NCBI GenBank assembly: GCA_002007465.1
Contig: LNAC01001234.1
Span: 125,706 to 189,705 of the forward strand
Source of the DNA: Ailurus styani
Lineage: Eukaryota; Chordata; Mammalia; Carnivora; Ailuridae
Reading direction: 5' to 3'
DNA: 64,000 nucleotides
The notes below the pieces were generated by a model. The model searched no databases. It was given only the letters and a program-made list of their open reading frames with translations, and was not told the DNA's origin. The stretch's first letter is position 1. Every line of letters starts with the position of its first letter. The translations under genes and the position numbers were made by a program. This document shows, one piece after another, positions 47,077 to 57,560 of this stretch.

Positions 47077-47115
47077 GTAATATGTGATATTTAATTTAAT
47101 GTAATATGTGATATT
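47077..47115 (+). repeat. Direct repeat of a 15-bp word
   Basis: 'gtaatatgtgatatt' occurs at 47,077-47,091 and 47,101-47,115. It abuts the left member of the duplicated block described next. Confidence 0.85.
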
Positions 47116-47170
47116 ACATCTGGCCCGGGGCGGTGACCTGGGAGGTGGTCACTGACCATCTAGGTAAGGC
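47107..47170 (+). repeat. Local duplicate block, left copy
   Basis: 'tgtgatattacatctggcc' and 'ggtcactgaccatctaggta' recur with few changes at 48,099-48,148. The left copy has an extra 16 bp ('cggtgacctgggaggt'). The surroundings may be a remnant of antisense L2. Confidence 0.7.
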
Positions 47171-47600
47171 TCGCTGAAGAAAACAGAGTTGGCTCTTCAA
47201 GTCAACACTGACTCAAGCCAGAAATAATAGTTCCCAGGGTGAGAAGTGTGGATGGTTTACTGATTTGGAGGATGCCAGAAAGAAGGGGCTAAAATCTCTG
47301 TATTAACAGCTAGTTGATACCTTAGAAGAGGAAACACTTAAGGCTTAATGTAACAAAAATAATTTCAGGGAAAAAAAAGCACCATATCTAGGGCAACATT
47401 TAGGTAAGTTTAACTCATTTCACTAAGAGAAAAGAAAGTCTCCTCTATGCGCTGCGGCATACGGCATAAAAGGGTGACTGTACTTTTTAATCTAGTAAGG
47501 AAATAAAAATTAACAGATCTCCACACCAGAAAAGGGAGAATAAAGTACCGGAAGACAAGCATAAAATGGTATAATTTCTGATTCAAAGGTGATATTTTTC

Positions 47601-47805
47601 GGGCGCCTGGGTGGCTCAGTGGGTTAAAGCCTCTGCTTTCGGCTCAGGTCATGATCTCAGAGTCCTGGGATCGAGGCCCACATCGGGCTCTCTGCTCAGC
47701 AGGGAGCCTGCTTCCTCCTCTCCCTGCCTCTCTGCCTGCCTCTCTGCCTACTTGTAATCTCTCTCTCTGTGTCAAATAAATAAAATAAAATCTTTAAAAA
47801 AAAAA
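47601..47805 (+). mobile_element. SINEC, young mustelid-type
   Basis: 'ggcgcctgggtggctcagtg', 'ggttaaagcctctgctttcg', 'ctcagcagggagcctgcttc', 'tctgcctacttgtaatctct' and an A-rich tail. The perfect duplication 'aaaggtgatatttttc' flanks it on both sides. Confidence 0.96.
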
Positions 47806-48027
47806 AAAGGTGATATTTTTCCCTGAAAAACTCACCCATGAAACTTCTGGGTGAACAAACATTCTAAGAAATATTTGGATGCTGAAATACTGGGATTTCT
47901 AAATTGTAATCCCAGAAGGTAGGGGTTTATGAAACCCATCTTTCCCCCCAATACACTATTATGATAAAGAGATTAAGAGAGTTTACTTCAGGGAACGAAG
48001 GACAAAAGGGAAGAATACTGCATACAC

Positions 48028-48046
48028 ACACGCGCGCACACGCACA
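48028..48046 (+). repeat. (CA/CG)n alternating tract
   Basis: 'cacacgcgcgcacacgcac' is a purine-pyrimidine alternating run with several CpG, able to adopt Z-DNA. It is very short. Confidence 0.7.
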
Positions 48047-48049
48047 GAG

Positions 48050-48235
48050 GTGTGCGTGCACGGTACCTCTAGAAGCTCTAAGGAAAGAGGTATCAGGATG
48101 TGATATTACATCTTGCCTGGGGGGGTCACTGACCATCCAGGTAAGGCTAAAAGAAGGAAGCAGCATTTAAGTTAAGCTCTAGCGGACTGTAAAATTTCAA
48201 AGAAGGGAGATAAAGTAAAGAGTTCGTGTCAGAAT
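48050..48235 (-). repeat. Probable antisense L2 fragment containing right duplicate
   Basis: The right copy of the block (48,099-48,148) is followed by 'agaaggaagcagcatttaag' and 'ttaagctctag', similar to the antisense L2 phrase 'gaggaggtgacatttgagctgag'. It is tentative. Confidence 0.35.
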
Positions 48236-48259
48236 GACTGAAATTATTGTGGACACTCT

Positions 48260-49660
48260 GTGTCTCCGTTTCCTCTCTCCTCCTTTATTCCTCAACCCAC
48301 TACTGAAATCGCTCTTAATTCAATCCAACTGCGATCTCTCACTTCTTATCCCACTTGATTTACTTGTGACCTCCTGCTTAGGTGCCCACTTTTTTCCCGT
48401 TGGCTTCTGCAAAACCACTTGCTCCTCTGTTTCTTCCTTTCATCTAGCCTTTTATCTCCATCTTTTTTGCAGACCCTTGTCCCTTAAAAAAACAAAAGAA
48501 AAACAAAAACTGGTGTTCCCGGGATTCTGTCTTAGACGTTTTTCTTTTTTAAAATTTTTTCTGGCTCTTTTTTTTTTTCACTTCCTTTTTCTTTCTTTTC
48601 AGTTTTTACTTCTCCAAGGGTGAAATCCTCCATTCTTTTACCATCGGCTGAAAGAGAGAGAGACAGAAGTATGCCTCCCAAATCCATATCTTTAATACAA
48701 AATTCTGTCTCCAGCCACAAATTTCTGTATCTACTTTTACTGGACATCGTCACATGAATAAGTTGAATGCACTACATCCCAAACTAAATTCTTTACCTTC
48801 CGTCCCTAAAATATTCCTTGTCCGGACGATGTGCATGATGTCCATCTCTTCTGTTATTTGTGAAGGAAACCTAGACTTATCATACTATCAGCTATTTCCC
48901 TCATCCATGCCACCTCCAATTTCTACCATTGACCGACCCACTTCTACCCAAGCTATCCCTAAAATAATCCCCTGATTGTTTTCTTTCCTTTCCTATCTCC
49001 CCTTCCACCCAGTTAGGTGACCTGAACTGTTTCTCCCCTCTGTTAGTGCAATAAAGCTCCGGGCTTCCAGTTAATTTGTATCCATTGCTCTTTCAATCTA
49101 ATATCCCTCCTGTCTTCCTGCCGCCGTCATCTACCAGAACCGCAGATCTGATTATTTCAGTCCCCTACTTTAACTCCTTCAAGAAGCCCCACTGTCTTTA
49201 TGATAAAATGCAAATCATTTAGCAAGACAGGCTCGCAAGCCTCTTGGTGACCCGTGCCCTGCTCTCTCACCAGCAAGCGCCCAAATGCCCACGGTTTTCC
49301 CAATCACCATGTTGTCTCAAACATCAGGACTTTTTAGTCTCATGTCCTGCTTCTAACACACTTCATCTCTTCCCCTCCTTATTCGGCTCATTCTGCCTTG
49401 TCATATCAATGCCGAATCATGTCCCCTGTAGGGTCACCTCCCTCAGAAAGCTTCCCGGATGCCCCGCTGGATGCTGTTCCTCCCGGGTTCCAGAACATTC
49501 ATGACATTTCTTTATTGGAATACTTACCAGATGGTTGTGTAACTGTCTCTTGGTCTGTGTCCTGCAGTCCCCTGGAAGCAGGAACTGTAACCTGTCACAA
49601 TAACCCCTGACTAGGACAGAATAAGCATTCAGTAAATATGTACTGAGCTTAAAAATACGA
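48260..49660 (+). repeat. L2 LINE, about 1.4 kb, 3' coding end and UTR
   Basis: The order 'atgcctcccaaatccatatc', 'gaatgcactacatcccaaac', 'cagatctgattatttcagtc', 'tgataaaatgcaaatcattt', 'gaaagcttcccggatgcccc' and 'agaataagcattcagtaaat' follows the L2 3' third. Polypyrimidine/poly-T expansions near 48,540-48,600 are local. Open frames of 70-129 codons here are fragments of L2, broken by stops. Most L2 copies are only 200-300 bp, so this is long for the family. Confidence 0.75.
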
Positions 49661-51235
49661 ACAAAGCTCTAAGGATGGAAGTTTGTTGGATATATTACGG
49701 AGAATGAGTAAGACATTTTGCAGGATGGAGGAAGGTAATATTTGAAATGCTGAATTTTGAGCTAGCAGACTAGAAGGCAGGGAGAGGGACTAGGGCTGTG
49801 GGAAGAAGCAAAAATCAAAGCAACGCAGCTTCACCACTGAACCACAGATGGAAAGGGCTCCCCCCACTACCCACCTCAATTTTGAGGCAATAGAATACAA
49901 ACTGAGGTTGACAGGCAAGGACACAAGGGTTGAAAGTGAAGGATGGACTCCAAACTTGGAGTCAATTTTTACAACGTCATTACGGCTTCAGAACTGGAAT
50001 CAGGGAGTTGTTGTGGTTTCCCACTTGACTTGGATGGGAAAGATAAAATGGAATTGTATCATGAAACATCTTAAATGCCAGGCTAAAGAGGGGATCTAAG
50101 TCTTACGGTCCCTTAGCAGTTACTGAATAATTATGAATCAAGGGTGACAAAATGGGAGCTTAGAACATAAAATAAGCCCAACTGTGTTGTATAACACTGA
50201 ATGCATCACAGAGGCTGAATGTGACCAAATGTTAGGAGGATATTTTATTATTTTGTTAAAAATAATAAGAAAAGCTCAAAATAAAGGGATGGCAGTGAAA
50301 GTAGGAGGAAGAAAAACAGAGCATTTACTGGAAAAATTGGGAATAGCCTTGAGACTTGATAAGGGAGAAGAAAGACATACATTTGCAAACAGAAATTGCA
50401 ATGAGATAGAATGGTTAAATATTGATTGCAAAAACAGAAACTATTTCACCGAGCTAGGTACTTTATTTCTTTGAGAAATAGCTCCTTAGGTTTAGAGTAC
50501 TGTCTTCTTCTTTTACAAAGAATACCAATTTATATACTATTTTTAATAAAGAGAGGCTTTTCATTTGACCAAAGACAGACTCTTAGACCTCAGGTATTCA
50601 TAGGTGGTGCCCTGGAGCTGTCATGCGACACGGGGCAGGGACACGGAGCGGCAGGCACAGTGGTAGAAGCATAGCCAGCTCCAATGAGATACTCTTGCCG
50701 AGCCAGCCCGGTGTTAGGGACCTTTCACTGAACTCCTTGATCAACATTTCCTACCCTAAAATGATTTTCCGAGACAGAACAAAAAATACCCCAAGAACCC
50801 CAAACTACATTCCAGTCAGATAACATTCTTTTTGGAAAACCAATTCATGAAAATGGCACTTCGAGGTGTTGAGAATAGGTTCTGAGGACATTTTCTACCA
50901 ATTCCTTGCCTCTAAATGATTCTCTAAATTGCCTCTAAATCTTAAAATAAAATTTTAGAGACCCCAAACCTTTCCGTATTACCAGTTTTCTAAACTGATA
51001 AAGCAACGCTGGAAATAGATGTTAATTAATATTGGTTCCTGTGTTTTGATAGGATTGAAAACAAACGAATACCATTGTGACAGTACAACATATCATCAAT
51101 TGGTTTCATAATACTCATTATATGGAGCCCTGAAAGATCATATTAACATTGAAAAGCATACAGTCGTCACACAAAATAATTGCTTTTGATTACAATTAAA
51201 CTGGAAGAAAATCTCACACCAGAGTGGAACAATTA
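49661..51235. other. Non-coding DNA
   Basis: No named repeat. Short frames of 66-96 codons (49,848-50,823) have no recognisable product. A small CpG-bearing patch lies at 50,610-50,660. Confidence 0.4.
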
Positions 51236-51239
51236 TTTA

Positions 51240-51370
51240 TGTATTGGTCATTCTCTGTTAGACACAGAATCCTTGAGTATAGGGGCATGACTTATTTGTT
51301 TATGTTATCTTCAGGCTTAATGTAATGCTTGGCATATCATAAACAATCAAAAATATTTTTTAATGAATGA
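51240..51370 (+). repeat. L2 LINE 3' end
   Basis: 'gttagacacagaatccttga', 'gtataggggcatgacttatt' and 'atgcttggcatatcataaac' match the L2 3' terminus, ending in 'aatgaatga'. Confidence 0.65.
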
Positions 51371-51389
51371 CATTTTAAAAAATATAACA

Positions 51390-51605
51390 CATAGAACTTA
51401 CTATGCACCAGGAACCTACCCACAGTGACTTACAAATATTAACTCATTTAATTCTCATTAGAGAACCCTCTTTTTACAAAGGAAATTAAGGCACGGGCAG
51501 GTTAGATTACTTGCCCCATATCATACAGCTTCTTAGAAAATGATGAAGCCAGACTGAAAACACAAGCAGACCCATTCTAGAATCTGTGCTCTTAGCCATA
51601 TTGCT
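51390..51605 (-). repeat. MIR SINE, antisense
   Basis: 'cttactatgcaccaggaacc', 'attaactcatttaattctca', 'gaaattaaggcacgggcagg' and 'cttgccccatatcatacagc' are antisense MIR, near full length. Confidence 0.85.
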
Positions 51606-51664
51606 TTTTAAAAAATGGTGTCTTTAAATTTTAAAAAAATGTATATAAATATATATTTTATAAC

Positions 51665-51870
51665 AGTATTGAACTTAGAATAAGAAGACCTGGGTTTGCA
51701 TACATGCTAAATTTATTTGGTTTGTGGCTTTGAGCAAGTTCATTAACCTAATGGGTCCTTAATTTCCTCATGTAAAGTCAGAATAATAGCTGGTACCTCA
51801 CAAAGATATTGTGAGCCTTAAAATAAGTTATGTGAAAATGCTAGAACACAGTTGGCACCCAGGGTATATT
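51665..51870 (+). repeat. MIR SINE
   Basis: 'aagaagacctgggtttgcat', 'tggctttgagcaagttcatt', 'aatttcctcatgtaaagtca', 'gaataatagctggtacctca' and 'gaacacagttggcacccagg'. It is the second MIR of an inverted pair with the copy at 51,390. Confidence 0.85.
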
Positions 51871-51872
51871 AG

Positions 51873-51884
51873 TTGGCGCGCCAA
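51873..51884. promoter_or_regulatory. Palindrome TTGGCGCGCCAA (E2F-like)
   Basis: A 12-bp perfect palindrome containing two CpG in AT-rich surroundings, right at the 3' end of a MIR. TTGGCGCG resembles the E2F core TTTSGCGC with one change. Function is not shown. Confidence 0.3.
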
Positions 51885-52306
51885 AGAGAATGGTATATTC
51901 TCCTCCTTCTGTCCTTCAAAAGGGTACATATTTGCACATTACACATCATTCGGGCTTTAGAAAAAATGAAATCAAATTCTATGTTTCATAAAGCATTACT
52001 TCCAACATCTCTTAAAGCTAGAGCTAATTTACAAAAGCATTTTCTGGATGGTCAGGTAAGCTTCAAACTCAATAGCTTGCTTTCTGGAGGAAAAAAAAAA
52101 TGTTTTTCCCGGAAGCTATTATGGTTTAAACATCTACCATCAGGGGAAAAAAAAAAAACCCTCTTTTTCTTCTAATTGGGAAATCAAATTAGATATATTT
52201 TTTAAAGAAAAAAGATTAGAACGACAGTAGAACATATGGCATTTATTTTCACCGAGACCCCCCAAAATTAACGGGCTCTGCCAAGTCTGATGGGAATCAT
52301 CTCAAT
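51885..52306. other. Non-coding DNA, no features seen
   Basis: AT-rich with A runs at 52,091 and 52,146. The open frame from 51,873 (100 codons) ends in a poly-A-encoded lysine/phenylalanine tract and is not supported. Confidence 0.5.
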
Positions 52307-52485
52307 CAGTGGTTCCAAATCATGGCTGCACATTAAATCATGTAAACAAAAATAAAAATAAATATATGGACCCCTTTCCTTAGATATTCTGATTTAATTG
52401 GTTTGGGGAAGGGTCTGGATTGACGTATTATTTTTTTGAAAGCTCTCCCATTGATTCTAATTTGCAGCCTGAGTTGAGAACACTG
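52307..52485. mobile_element. MER20-type hAT non-autonomous element
   Basis: Starts 'cagtggttccaaatcatggc', then 'tgcacattaaatcatgt', 'gatattctgatttaattgg' and ends 'gcctgagttgagaacactg'. The terminal inverted repeat and the 'ctgcacattagaatca' phrase fit MER20/MER5-group elements. Confidence 0.7.
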
Positions 52486-52489
52486 GTTT

Positions 52490-54035
52490 AGGTTATCATT
52501 GAAAATATCACGTCACCTATTTCCAATTTATTTTTACAGTAATAAAAACCAACAGTAGATAATATCTTCATTCATGTCAACATTTAAAGACTCTAAGAAG
52601 TTCACCAAGAACAGAGTTGCCACAACACTACTATGCTAAGATTTAGCTCCATCTTTTTAACTGACTGAAGCAAATGCTACCTTTATCCATCCATCATCAT
52701 TCATTATCTGGAATTCAGAAACATAACAAAGTGGGAAACAGAAGCCGTATTTATATCAGCTAATTTTCTTCCACTCCAAGCATCGTGAAAACAATACAAC
52801 TCTAAGATTATTTATGTGTTCTTGTGAATAAGTTATAATAAGGATTTCATGTTTACTCAGTGTATTGGTATGGTCAATAAATAATCTTAGAGCATTTTAC
52901 AATATGACTGAATATTATTCTTGTGGCTATAGTTCCTAAAATTAACTGTAGATTAGAGGCATTGAACCAAAACAAATCCCAGCTGACGGATGTTTTCAGC
53001 TATGTTAAAATATTGAGTAGAAATGAGTGCCCACTGAAAATACTGACTTAAACTGCAAAGATGTTTGCAAACCCAATCACCTTAGTTCCCTTCATGATGC
53101 TCATGTAGAAAACCAGCAATTTCCACTTTTAAAAGCTGAATTCTTTAAGTGAACACATAGTAGGCTAGCAACATGCTATTATAAATCCCACAATACTAAA
53201 AAGCATTCCTACTTTGTCTTTACTGGTAAGCCAAAGTGACTCAAATGTATAAAATACTTGCTTTCTCTTATCATTTAAGACATACTCAAACTTGGACACT
53301 CTGCTGTTTCAAGATTAGTTTCAGTAAATGCATGGTCACACTTTGATTGCTTTTGAACATTTCACTTTCCATCACCCAATAATTTTCAACAAATAGTCTT
53401 GAATAGATGTCTTGGTTTAGGCTAACTAGAGTCACCAAATTGTTGGGGGTCTTCAGAAGGTCGGCAAATGGAACCCTGACTTCTGATCTTGTATGTACCA
53501 TACAATGCTAGGTAAAGCTTTCAGATAGAACTTTTCTTAGGTAAATTTGCAAAGGAAAGCCTGAATAATGGGTTAAAAATCTAACTGGATTCTTGATTTT
53601 TGACTTTCATTGGATTTCCTTGCACCTCAAGGAAAATGACTGTTTTGGGAAGAATTAATTTGTTAGAGCTTTTCTTGATGTCTTTCACCCAGGCTTGGAA
53701 AGAGCATCATGAAAAAAGAGTACCCTTTTGGAAACTACGCACACAACATATTTTTCCTAATAGGTGTGAAGAATGGCTGCTATGCATAAACGATTGTTGG
53801 AAAATAATTCTCTGTAAAACATGACTTAACAAGCAACGCCATTCACCACTGTACTACTCATTTCCAATATCCAGAACAACCATGACACATCACATAGATG
53901 CCGATATTATCTGTTTGTTAGCCAATAAACACCTCTTGGAAAAAATCCACAACTCTCAGCCCCGTAATTTTCATACCCAGTAAGTTGGAAAATAAAACTT
54001 TTGAGAGAAAATTGATATTAGTAACACAGAAAAAG
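52490..54035. other. AT-rich non-coding DNA
   Basis: I recognise no gene or repeat. The sequence is uniform and intron-like up to the (CA)n tract. Confidence 0.5.

Positions 54036-54036
<1 letters not shown>

Positions 54037-54088
<52 letters not shown>
54037..54088 (+). repeat. (CA)26 microsatellite
   Basis: About 26 uninterrupted CA units. It lies about 250 bp before the start of the CpG island and is likely to be polymorphic in length. Confidence 0.97.
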
Positions 54089-54090
<2 letters not shown>

Positions 54091-54329
54091 TCAGAGTCTT
54101 CAATAGGAAATCCTAAGTTGTAGCACCTTCCCAGGACAACTAGCTTTTCTCTAATCAAGGGTAAAGTGAGGCGACTGAGACTAAGCCGACCCTGCATCTG
54201 AACCTCAAGCCCCACAATCACACTGCAGTTTTGCAATAAAAAACAAGGTACCTTGTGCCCCTCCACTGTTCGCCATTCCCGGGGAACATCCCAAAGCTTT
54301 GAGTTCCGTTCATTCCCAGACCCTCCTTA

Positions 54330-54331
54330 CC
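54330..54331 (-). promoter_or_regulatory. Candidate splice donor, minus strand
   Basis: On the minus strand the sequence reads 'ctgttccag|gtaaggaggg', an excellent donor match. It could end a first exon transcribed leftward from the island. Confidence 0.35.
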
Positions 54332-54739
54332 TGGAACAGTCTCACAGGGCGGCTGGGCACAGCTCAGTAGAAGCGAAGGACATTCGCCGGTGGTGGCTCC
54401 TGGGACTCAGGAACTCAAGCTGTAGCGCCCATCTCCTGAGCAGGAGATGTCAGCCGCAGGGTGAGGTGCAGGCTGCGCGCACCTCTCCAACCCCGGAAGG
54501 TCCGCGAGCCGCGCGGCGCAGCCCACCCAGTGTCTGGGGGGCTGGCTTTCCTAGTTTGACGTGAGAGCAAACTGCGTTAGTCCAGAGCCCTCCTTCTCCT
54601 GGCCCCCTCCCGATTGCCTGACACTTTACTTCTGCTTTAAGTGATGGTTCAAACCTAGACCCAGCTTGTATTATAGGCTAAAAGGTAACTGCCTTTCCCC
54701 CATGCCTTACTTCCACCTCCCCAAAGTCCAGAAGGCTCA

Positions 54740-54741
54740 CC
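54740..54741 (-). promoter_or_regulatory. Candidate splice donor, minus strand
   Basis: Minus-strand 'gcccggaag|gtgagccttc' is a good donor match within the island, an alternative to the one at 54,330. Confidence 0.3.
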
Positions 54742-54890
54742 TTCCGGGCGCCTTCCTTCCCTCGCCCAGCTGTGAGCTGTGCGCAAACTTCTCCTGACTT
54801 AAGAGTCTTAATCCTCGCCCGCGCTCCCGCCCCACCCCCGGCCGCCTCCCCGCCAGGCTGCAGAGGAGGTGGCAGCGGAATTGATGAGCG

Positions 54891-55249
54891 NNNNNNNNNN
54901 NNNNNNNNNNNNNNNNNNNNNNNNNNNNNNNNNNNNNNNNNNNNNNNNNNNNNNNNNNNNNNNNNNNNNNNNNNNNNNNNNNNNNNNNNNNNNNNNNNNN
55001 NNNNNNNNNNNNNNNNNNNNNNNNNNNNNNNNNNNNNNNNNNNNNNNNNNNNNNNNNNNNNNNNNNNNNNNNNNNNNNNNNNNNNNNNNNNNNNNNNNNN
55101 NNNNNNNNNNNNNNNNNNNNNNNNNNNNNNNNNNNNNNNNNNNNNNNNNNNNNNNNNNNNNNNNNNNNNNNNNNNNNNNNNNNNNNNNNNNNNNNNNNNN
55201 NNNNNNNNNNNNNNNNNNNNNNNNNNNNNNNNNNNNNNNNNNNNNNNNN
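54891..55249. other. Assembly gap (359 N)
   Basis: A run of undetermined bases in the centre of the CpG island. Its flanks are G+C-rich ('gccgcctccccgccaggctg' on the left, 'ccggcccctctagccccggc' on the right), typical of sequence lost in short-read assembly. The transcription start and first exon may lie inside. Long frames crossing it are artefacts. Confidence 0.99.
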
Positions 55250-55268
55250 CCGGCCCCTCTAGCCCCGG

Positions 55269-55278
55269 CCCACGTGGG
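55269..55278. promoter_or_regulatory. Palindromic E-box CCCACGTGGG
   Basis: A perfect 10-bp palindrome with the CACGTG core bound by bHLH factors such as MYC/MAX or USF. It lies 20 bp right of the gap in the presumed promoter. Confidence 0.5.
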
Positions 55279-55515
55279 GCTGCGCCCGCGGCAGCTGCCC
55301 TGCTCGGGTCCCGGCTGGGGCTCACCCCACGAGTCCCGGAGACTAAAACGCGGCGTAAACACGGGGAGCGCGAGAGAGACTCGAGTTAGACCTTGGGCAG
55401 GGAGGATTGGGTGAGGGGTGGGCGACAGTCTGGGAGGGGAGATTCGTAGCCAGTCCCCGGAGGCAGCTTTCTAGGAGCCCTGTCCCTTCCCCGGAGGATG
55501 CAAATTCCGGAGGGA

Positions 55516-55517
55516 GG
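55516..55517 (+). promoter_or_regulatory. Candidate splice donor, plus strand
   Basis: 'ccggagggag|gtgagtttcc' matches the donor consensus closely and would end a first exon starting inside or right of the gap. Other + donors lie at 55,732 ('gacaggag|gtaagaag') and 55,875 ('aacctagg|gtgagtga'). Confidence 0.4.
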
Positions 55518-56190
55518 TGAGTTTCCAAAAGAACCCACACCCAGAAACCGTGCCGCCCTGGCTCCTTCAGCCACTACTCGGGGGGCGGGGGGGACAGCAC
55601 CACCTGAGAGCCTGAGGAGAGAGGGTCGGTAGTGGGCGAGGTGGTGAAAGTGGGATGAGGATGGGTGGGAAAACGCTTGGCCAGGAGCTGGGGTGCGGAG
55701 AGGTGGCAAGAAAAGGAGCCGGGAGACAGGAGGTAAGAAGAGGAACCACGGGGGTCCGGCAAAGCCTGGCAGAGCGTTCGGAGTTGGAGAGCTGTCCGGA
55801 GCTGGGGGCGCAGGCTGCATTTGGGGGAACAGCGCCCTCCGCACAGGGGACTGATGGTGGGCACAGTAACCTAGGGTGAGTGAGCGCAGTGAGGACGGCG
55901 CTGGAAGACGGGGGTCTGGCGTGCCAGACTTGGTCCTGGGGACTGCGACTCCTCTCTCTTCCCTCCTAAAGCCCTGGATGCCAGGAGGAACCCAGGACAA
56001 TCCGATTCCAGGCGAGGCGCAAACCGGGCTGGTTGGAGCGCCCGGGGAGGCGGGCAAGTTGGTTCCAAGGACGCACAGCCCTTAACATCCTTTAGCCCAC
56101 CTCTGGATAGAGCAAGGCAGCAGCGGACACTTTCCCCCTAACTCTGTTGAGGGGTGTTGGGCTAAGAAAGCGGCATCTCGCGCGTCCCGG

Positions 56191-56210
56191 GACTGCAAGG
56201 GACTGCAAGG
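56191..56210. repeat. 10-bp tandem duplication
   Basis: 'gactgcaagg' occurs twice in succession at the right edge of the CpG island. It has no evident function. Confidence 0.85.
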
Positions 56211-56250
56211 TGGCCGTACACCATCCGGGTGACCAGGTGCTCGGCAAAAG

Positions 56251-57545
56251 AAGTGATGGTAACAACAACATAATAGGACGGGAAGAAAGCCAGACGGCAA
56301 TACAGCACACTTTTCCTGGTAGTCCGAGTTTCTCCTAAGCACTCAGGAGACAGAGGTGCTCTGTGAATGGGACTGCAGCCTGCACCCATCCGTTGTCCGG
56401 TCCCTTCCCTGGAGAGGTTAGTCACTATAGGCAAAAGGTGTGTGTGTGTCTCTGTCCTAGTTTGAGCTTCCACTCTGCATCCCGGTGGTGGGGGGGACTT
56501 CAAGGACCCCACTTTTTGTGTATGGGGGTTTCAGGGGACCCAATAGAAGACAGAGTTTGGGGCAGGACAGCTCTCTCACTAGACCTTCCAGGGGTTTTGT
56601 TTTTCCAGGCTCTCTCTTCCCTCCAAAGCACCCCCCCCTTTCTTCCCTGCCACCTCCAGTCTGGTGACCCAGAGGGCTGTGCGTGACTCACCATGTATTC
56701 AAACCCTACAGCACAGCCCCACTGCAGGGGAATATTCTACAGTCCCTTCATTCTTGTTATCTAAATGGGAATGTTAGCAGTAAAAAAATGGGACCAGGAA
56801 AGGAACCCAGGCAATGGGAGAAGTATCTTGCAAAAACACACACACATGCACAGTGACACAAAATAAAACACAAGAAACCTTCTGAACTCAGGATTTAGAT
56901 AAGAACATTCATTCTGTGCTTTGACATCTGTCCTGGGTTCAGTAAATTCCTGCATCCCAACTGCTACTAACCAGCCTACACCTGACCATGCCCTCCCTTA
57001 AGAATTCTCTTTCAGAACATTCATTACCCTTTTTATTTCTTGCAAACAAGCAGAAAATTACTAAAGTTGTTTGTGTATCTACTGTGTTCAATTGCTGGGG
57101 GCCAACCATTGAGAATTTCCTCATTGTAACCCAAATCATGGAAATAACATTGAATCAGAGAGATTTTTGCCGAGTGGAGGGGCTGCTGTCCTCTGCATTG
57201 TGTGACAGAGCAAGCACAGAGATTTTTCTGTTGGACGTTAATCCTAGGGCATCCTACATCACTGACTGACAATCAGTATTCCGAGAACAAGATGGGCTTG
57301 GTTTGGTAAAGCGAGTGAAGGTGTGTGGGACAGAGCCCTCAACCATTACTCAGAGACGAAGTCTGAAAATCAGTGAGAAAAGCGGCATAAGTATGTTATA
57401 AACCCTAAACTGGATGTTGTATAAGCATCCATGACCTAGACTGATGGAAGTGCTAATTTTATTAGAGATAACGTGAGGAGGAAAAGGAGAGTTTTTCTAT
57501 ATGCAGGAGATTTCAGGGAAGGTGACATGGTACAAGTAGGATTAA
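56251..57545. other. Non-coding DNA right of the CpG island
   Basis: Composition drops to the regional average by about 56,700. Overlapping frames of 60-116 codons on both strands reflect the low stop density of G+C-rich DNA. The 93-codon + frame at 56,988-57,269 has no motif that I recognise. Confidence 0.45.
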
Positions 57546-57560
57546 AGATGAGACGCTTCT

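Larger units (their letters stand above)
54320..56250. promoter_or_regulatory. CpG island, probable promoter
   Basis: G+C and CpG rise abruptly here and fall after about 56,250. It holds GC boxes (e.g. 'cccgccccacccc' near 54,825 and 'gggggcgggg' at 55,581-55,590), a palindromic E-box 'cccacgtggg' at 55,269-55,278, and consensus splice donors on both strands. No clear TATA box is seen, as is usual for such promoters. Direction cannot be fixed: + strand donors and the downstream CpG-dense block at 61.48 kb favour rightward transcription, but good minus donors are also present. The gene is not recognised. Confidence 0.75.

Noticed and set aside
53918..54266. Cysteine/valine alternating peptides on the minus strand
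   Set aside because: Translation of the (CA)n microsatellite.
54253..54564. 103-codon + frame at the left edge of the island
   Set aside because: No recognised motif, and it runs through a strong minus-strand donor. More likely a chance opening in G+C-rich DNA.
54678..55414. Long open frames of 181-215 codons crossing the assembly gap on both strands
   Set aside because: More than half of each is undetermined sequence, so openness is an artefact of the N run.
55386..56057. 223-codon minus-strand open frame in the CpG island
   Set aside because: Proline/serine-rich translation of G+C-rich DNA with low stop density, no domain, overlapping frames on all strands and no splice support. A gene is possible but not supported.
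56363..56686. 107-codon + frame right of the island
   Set aside because: Low-complexity, no motif, overlapped by equally long frames on the other strand.
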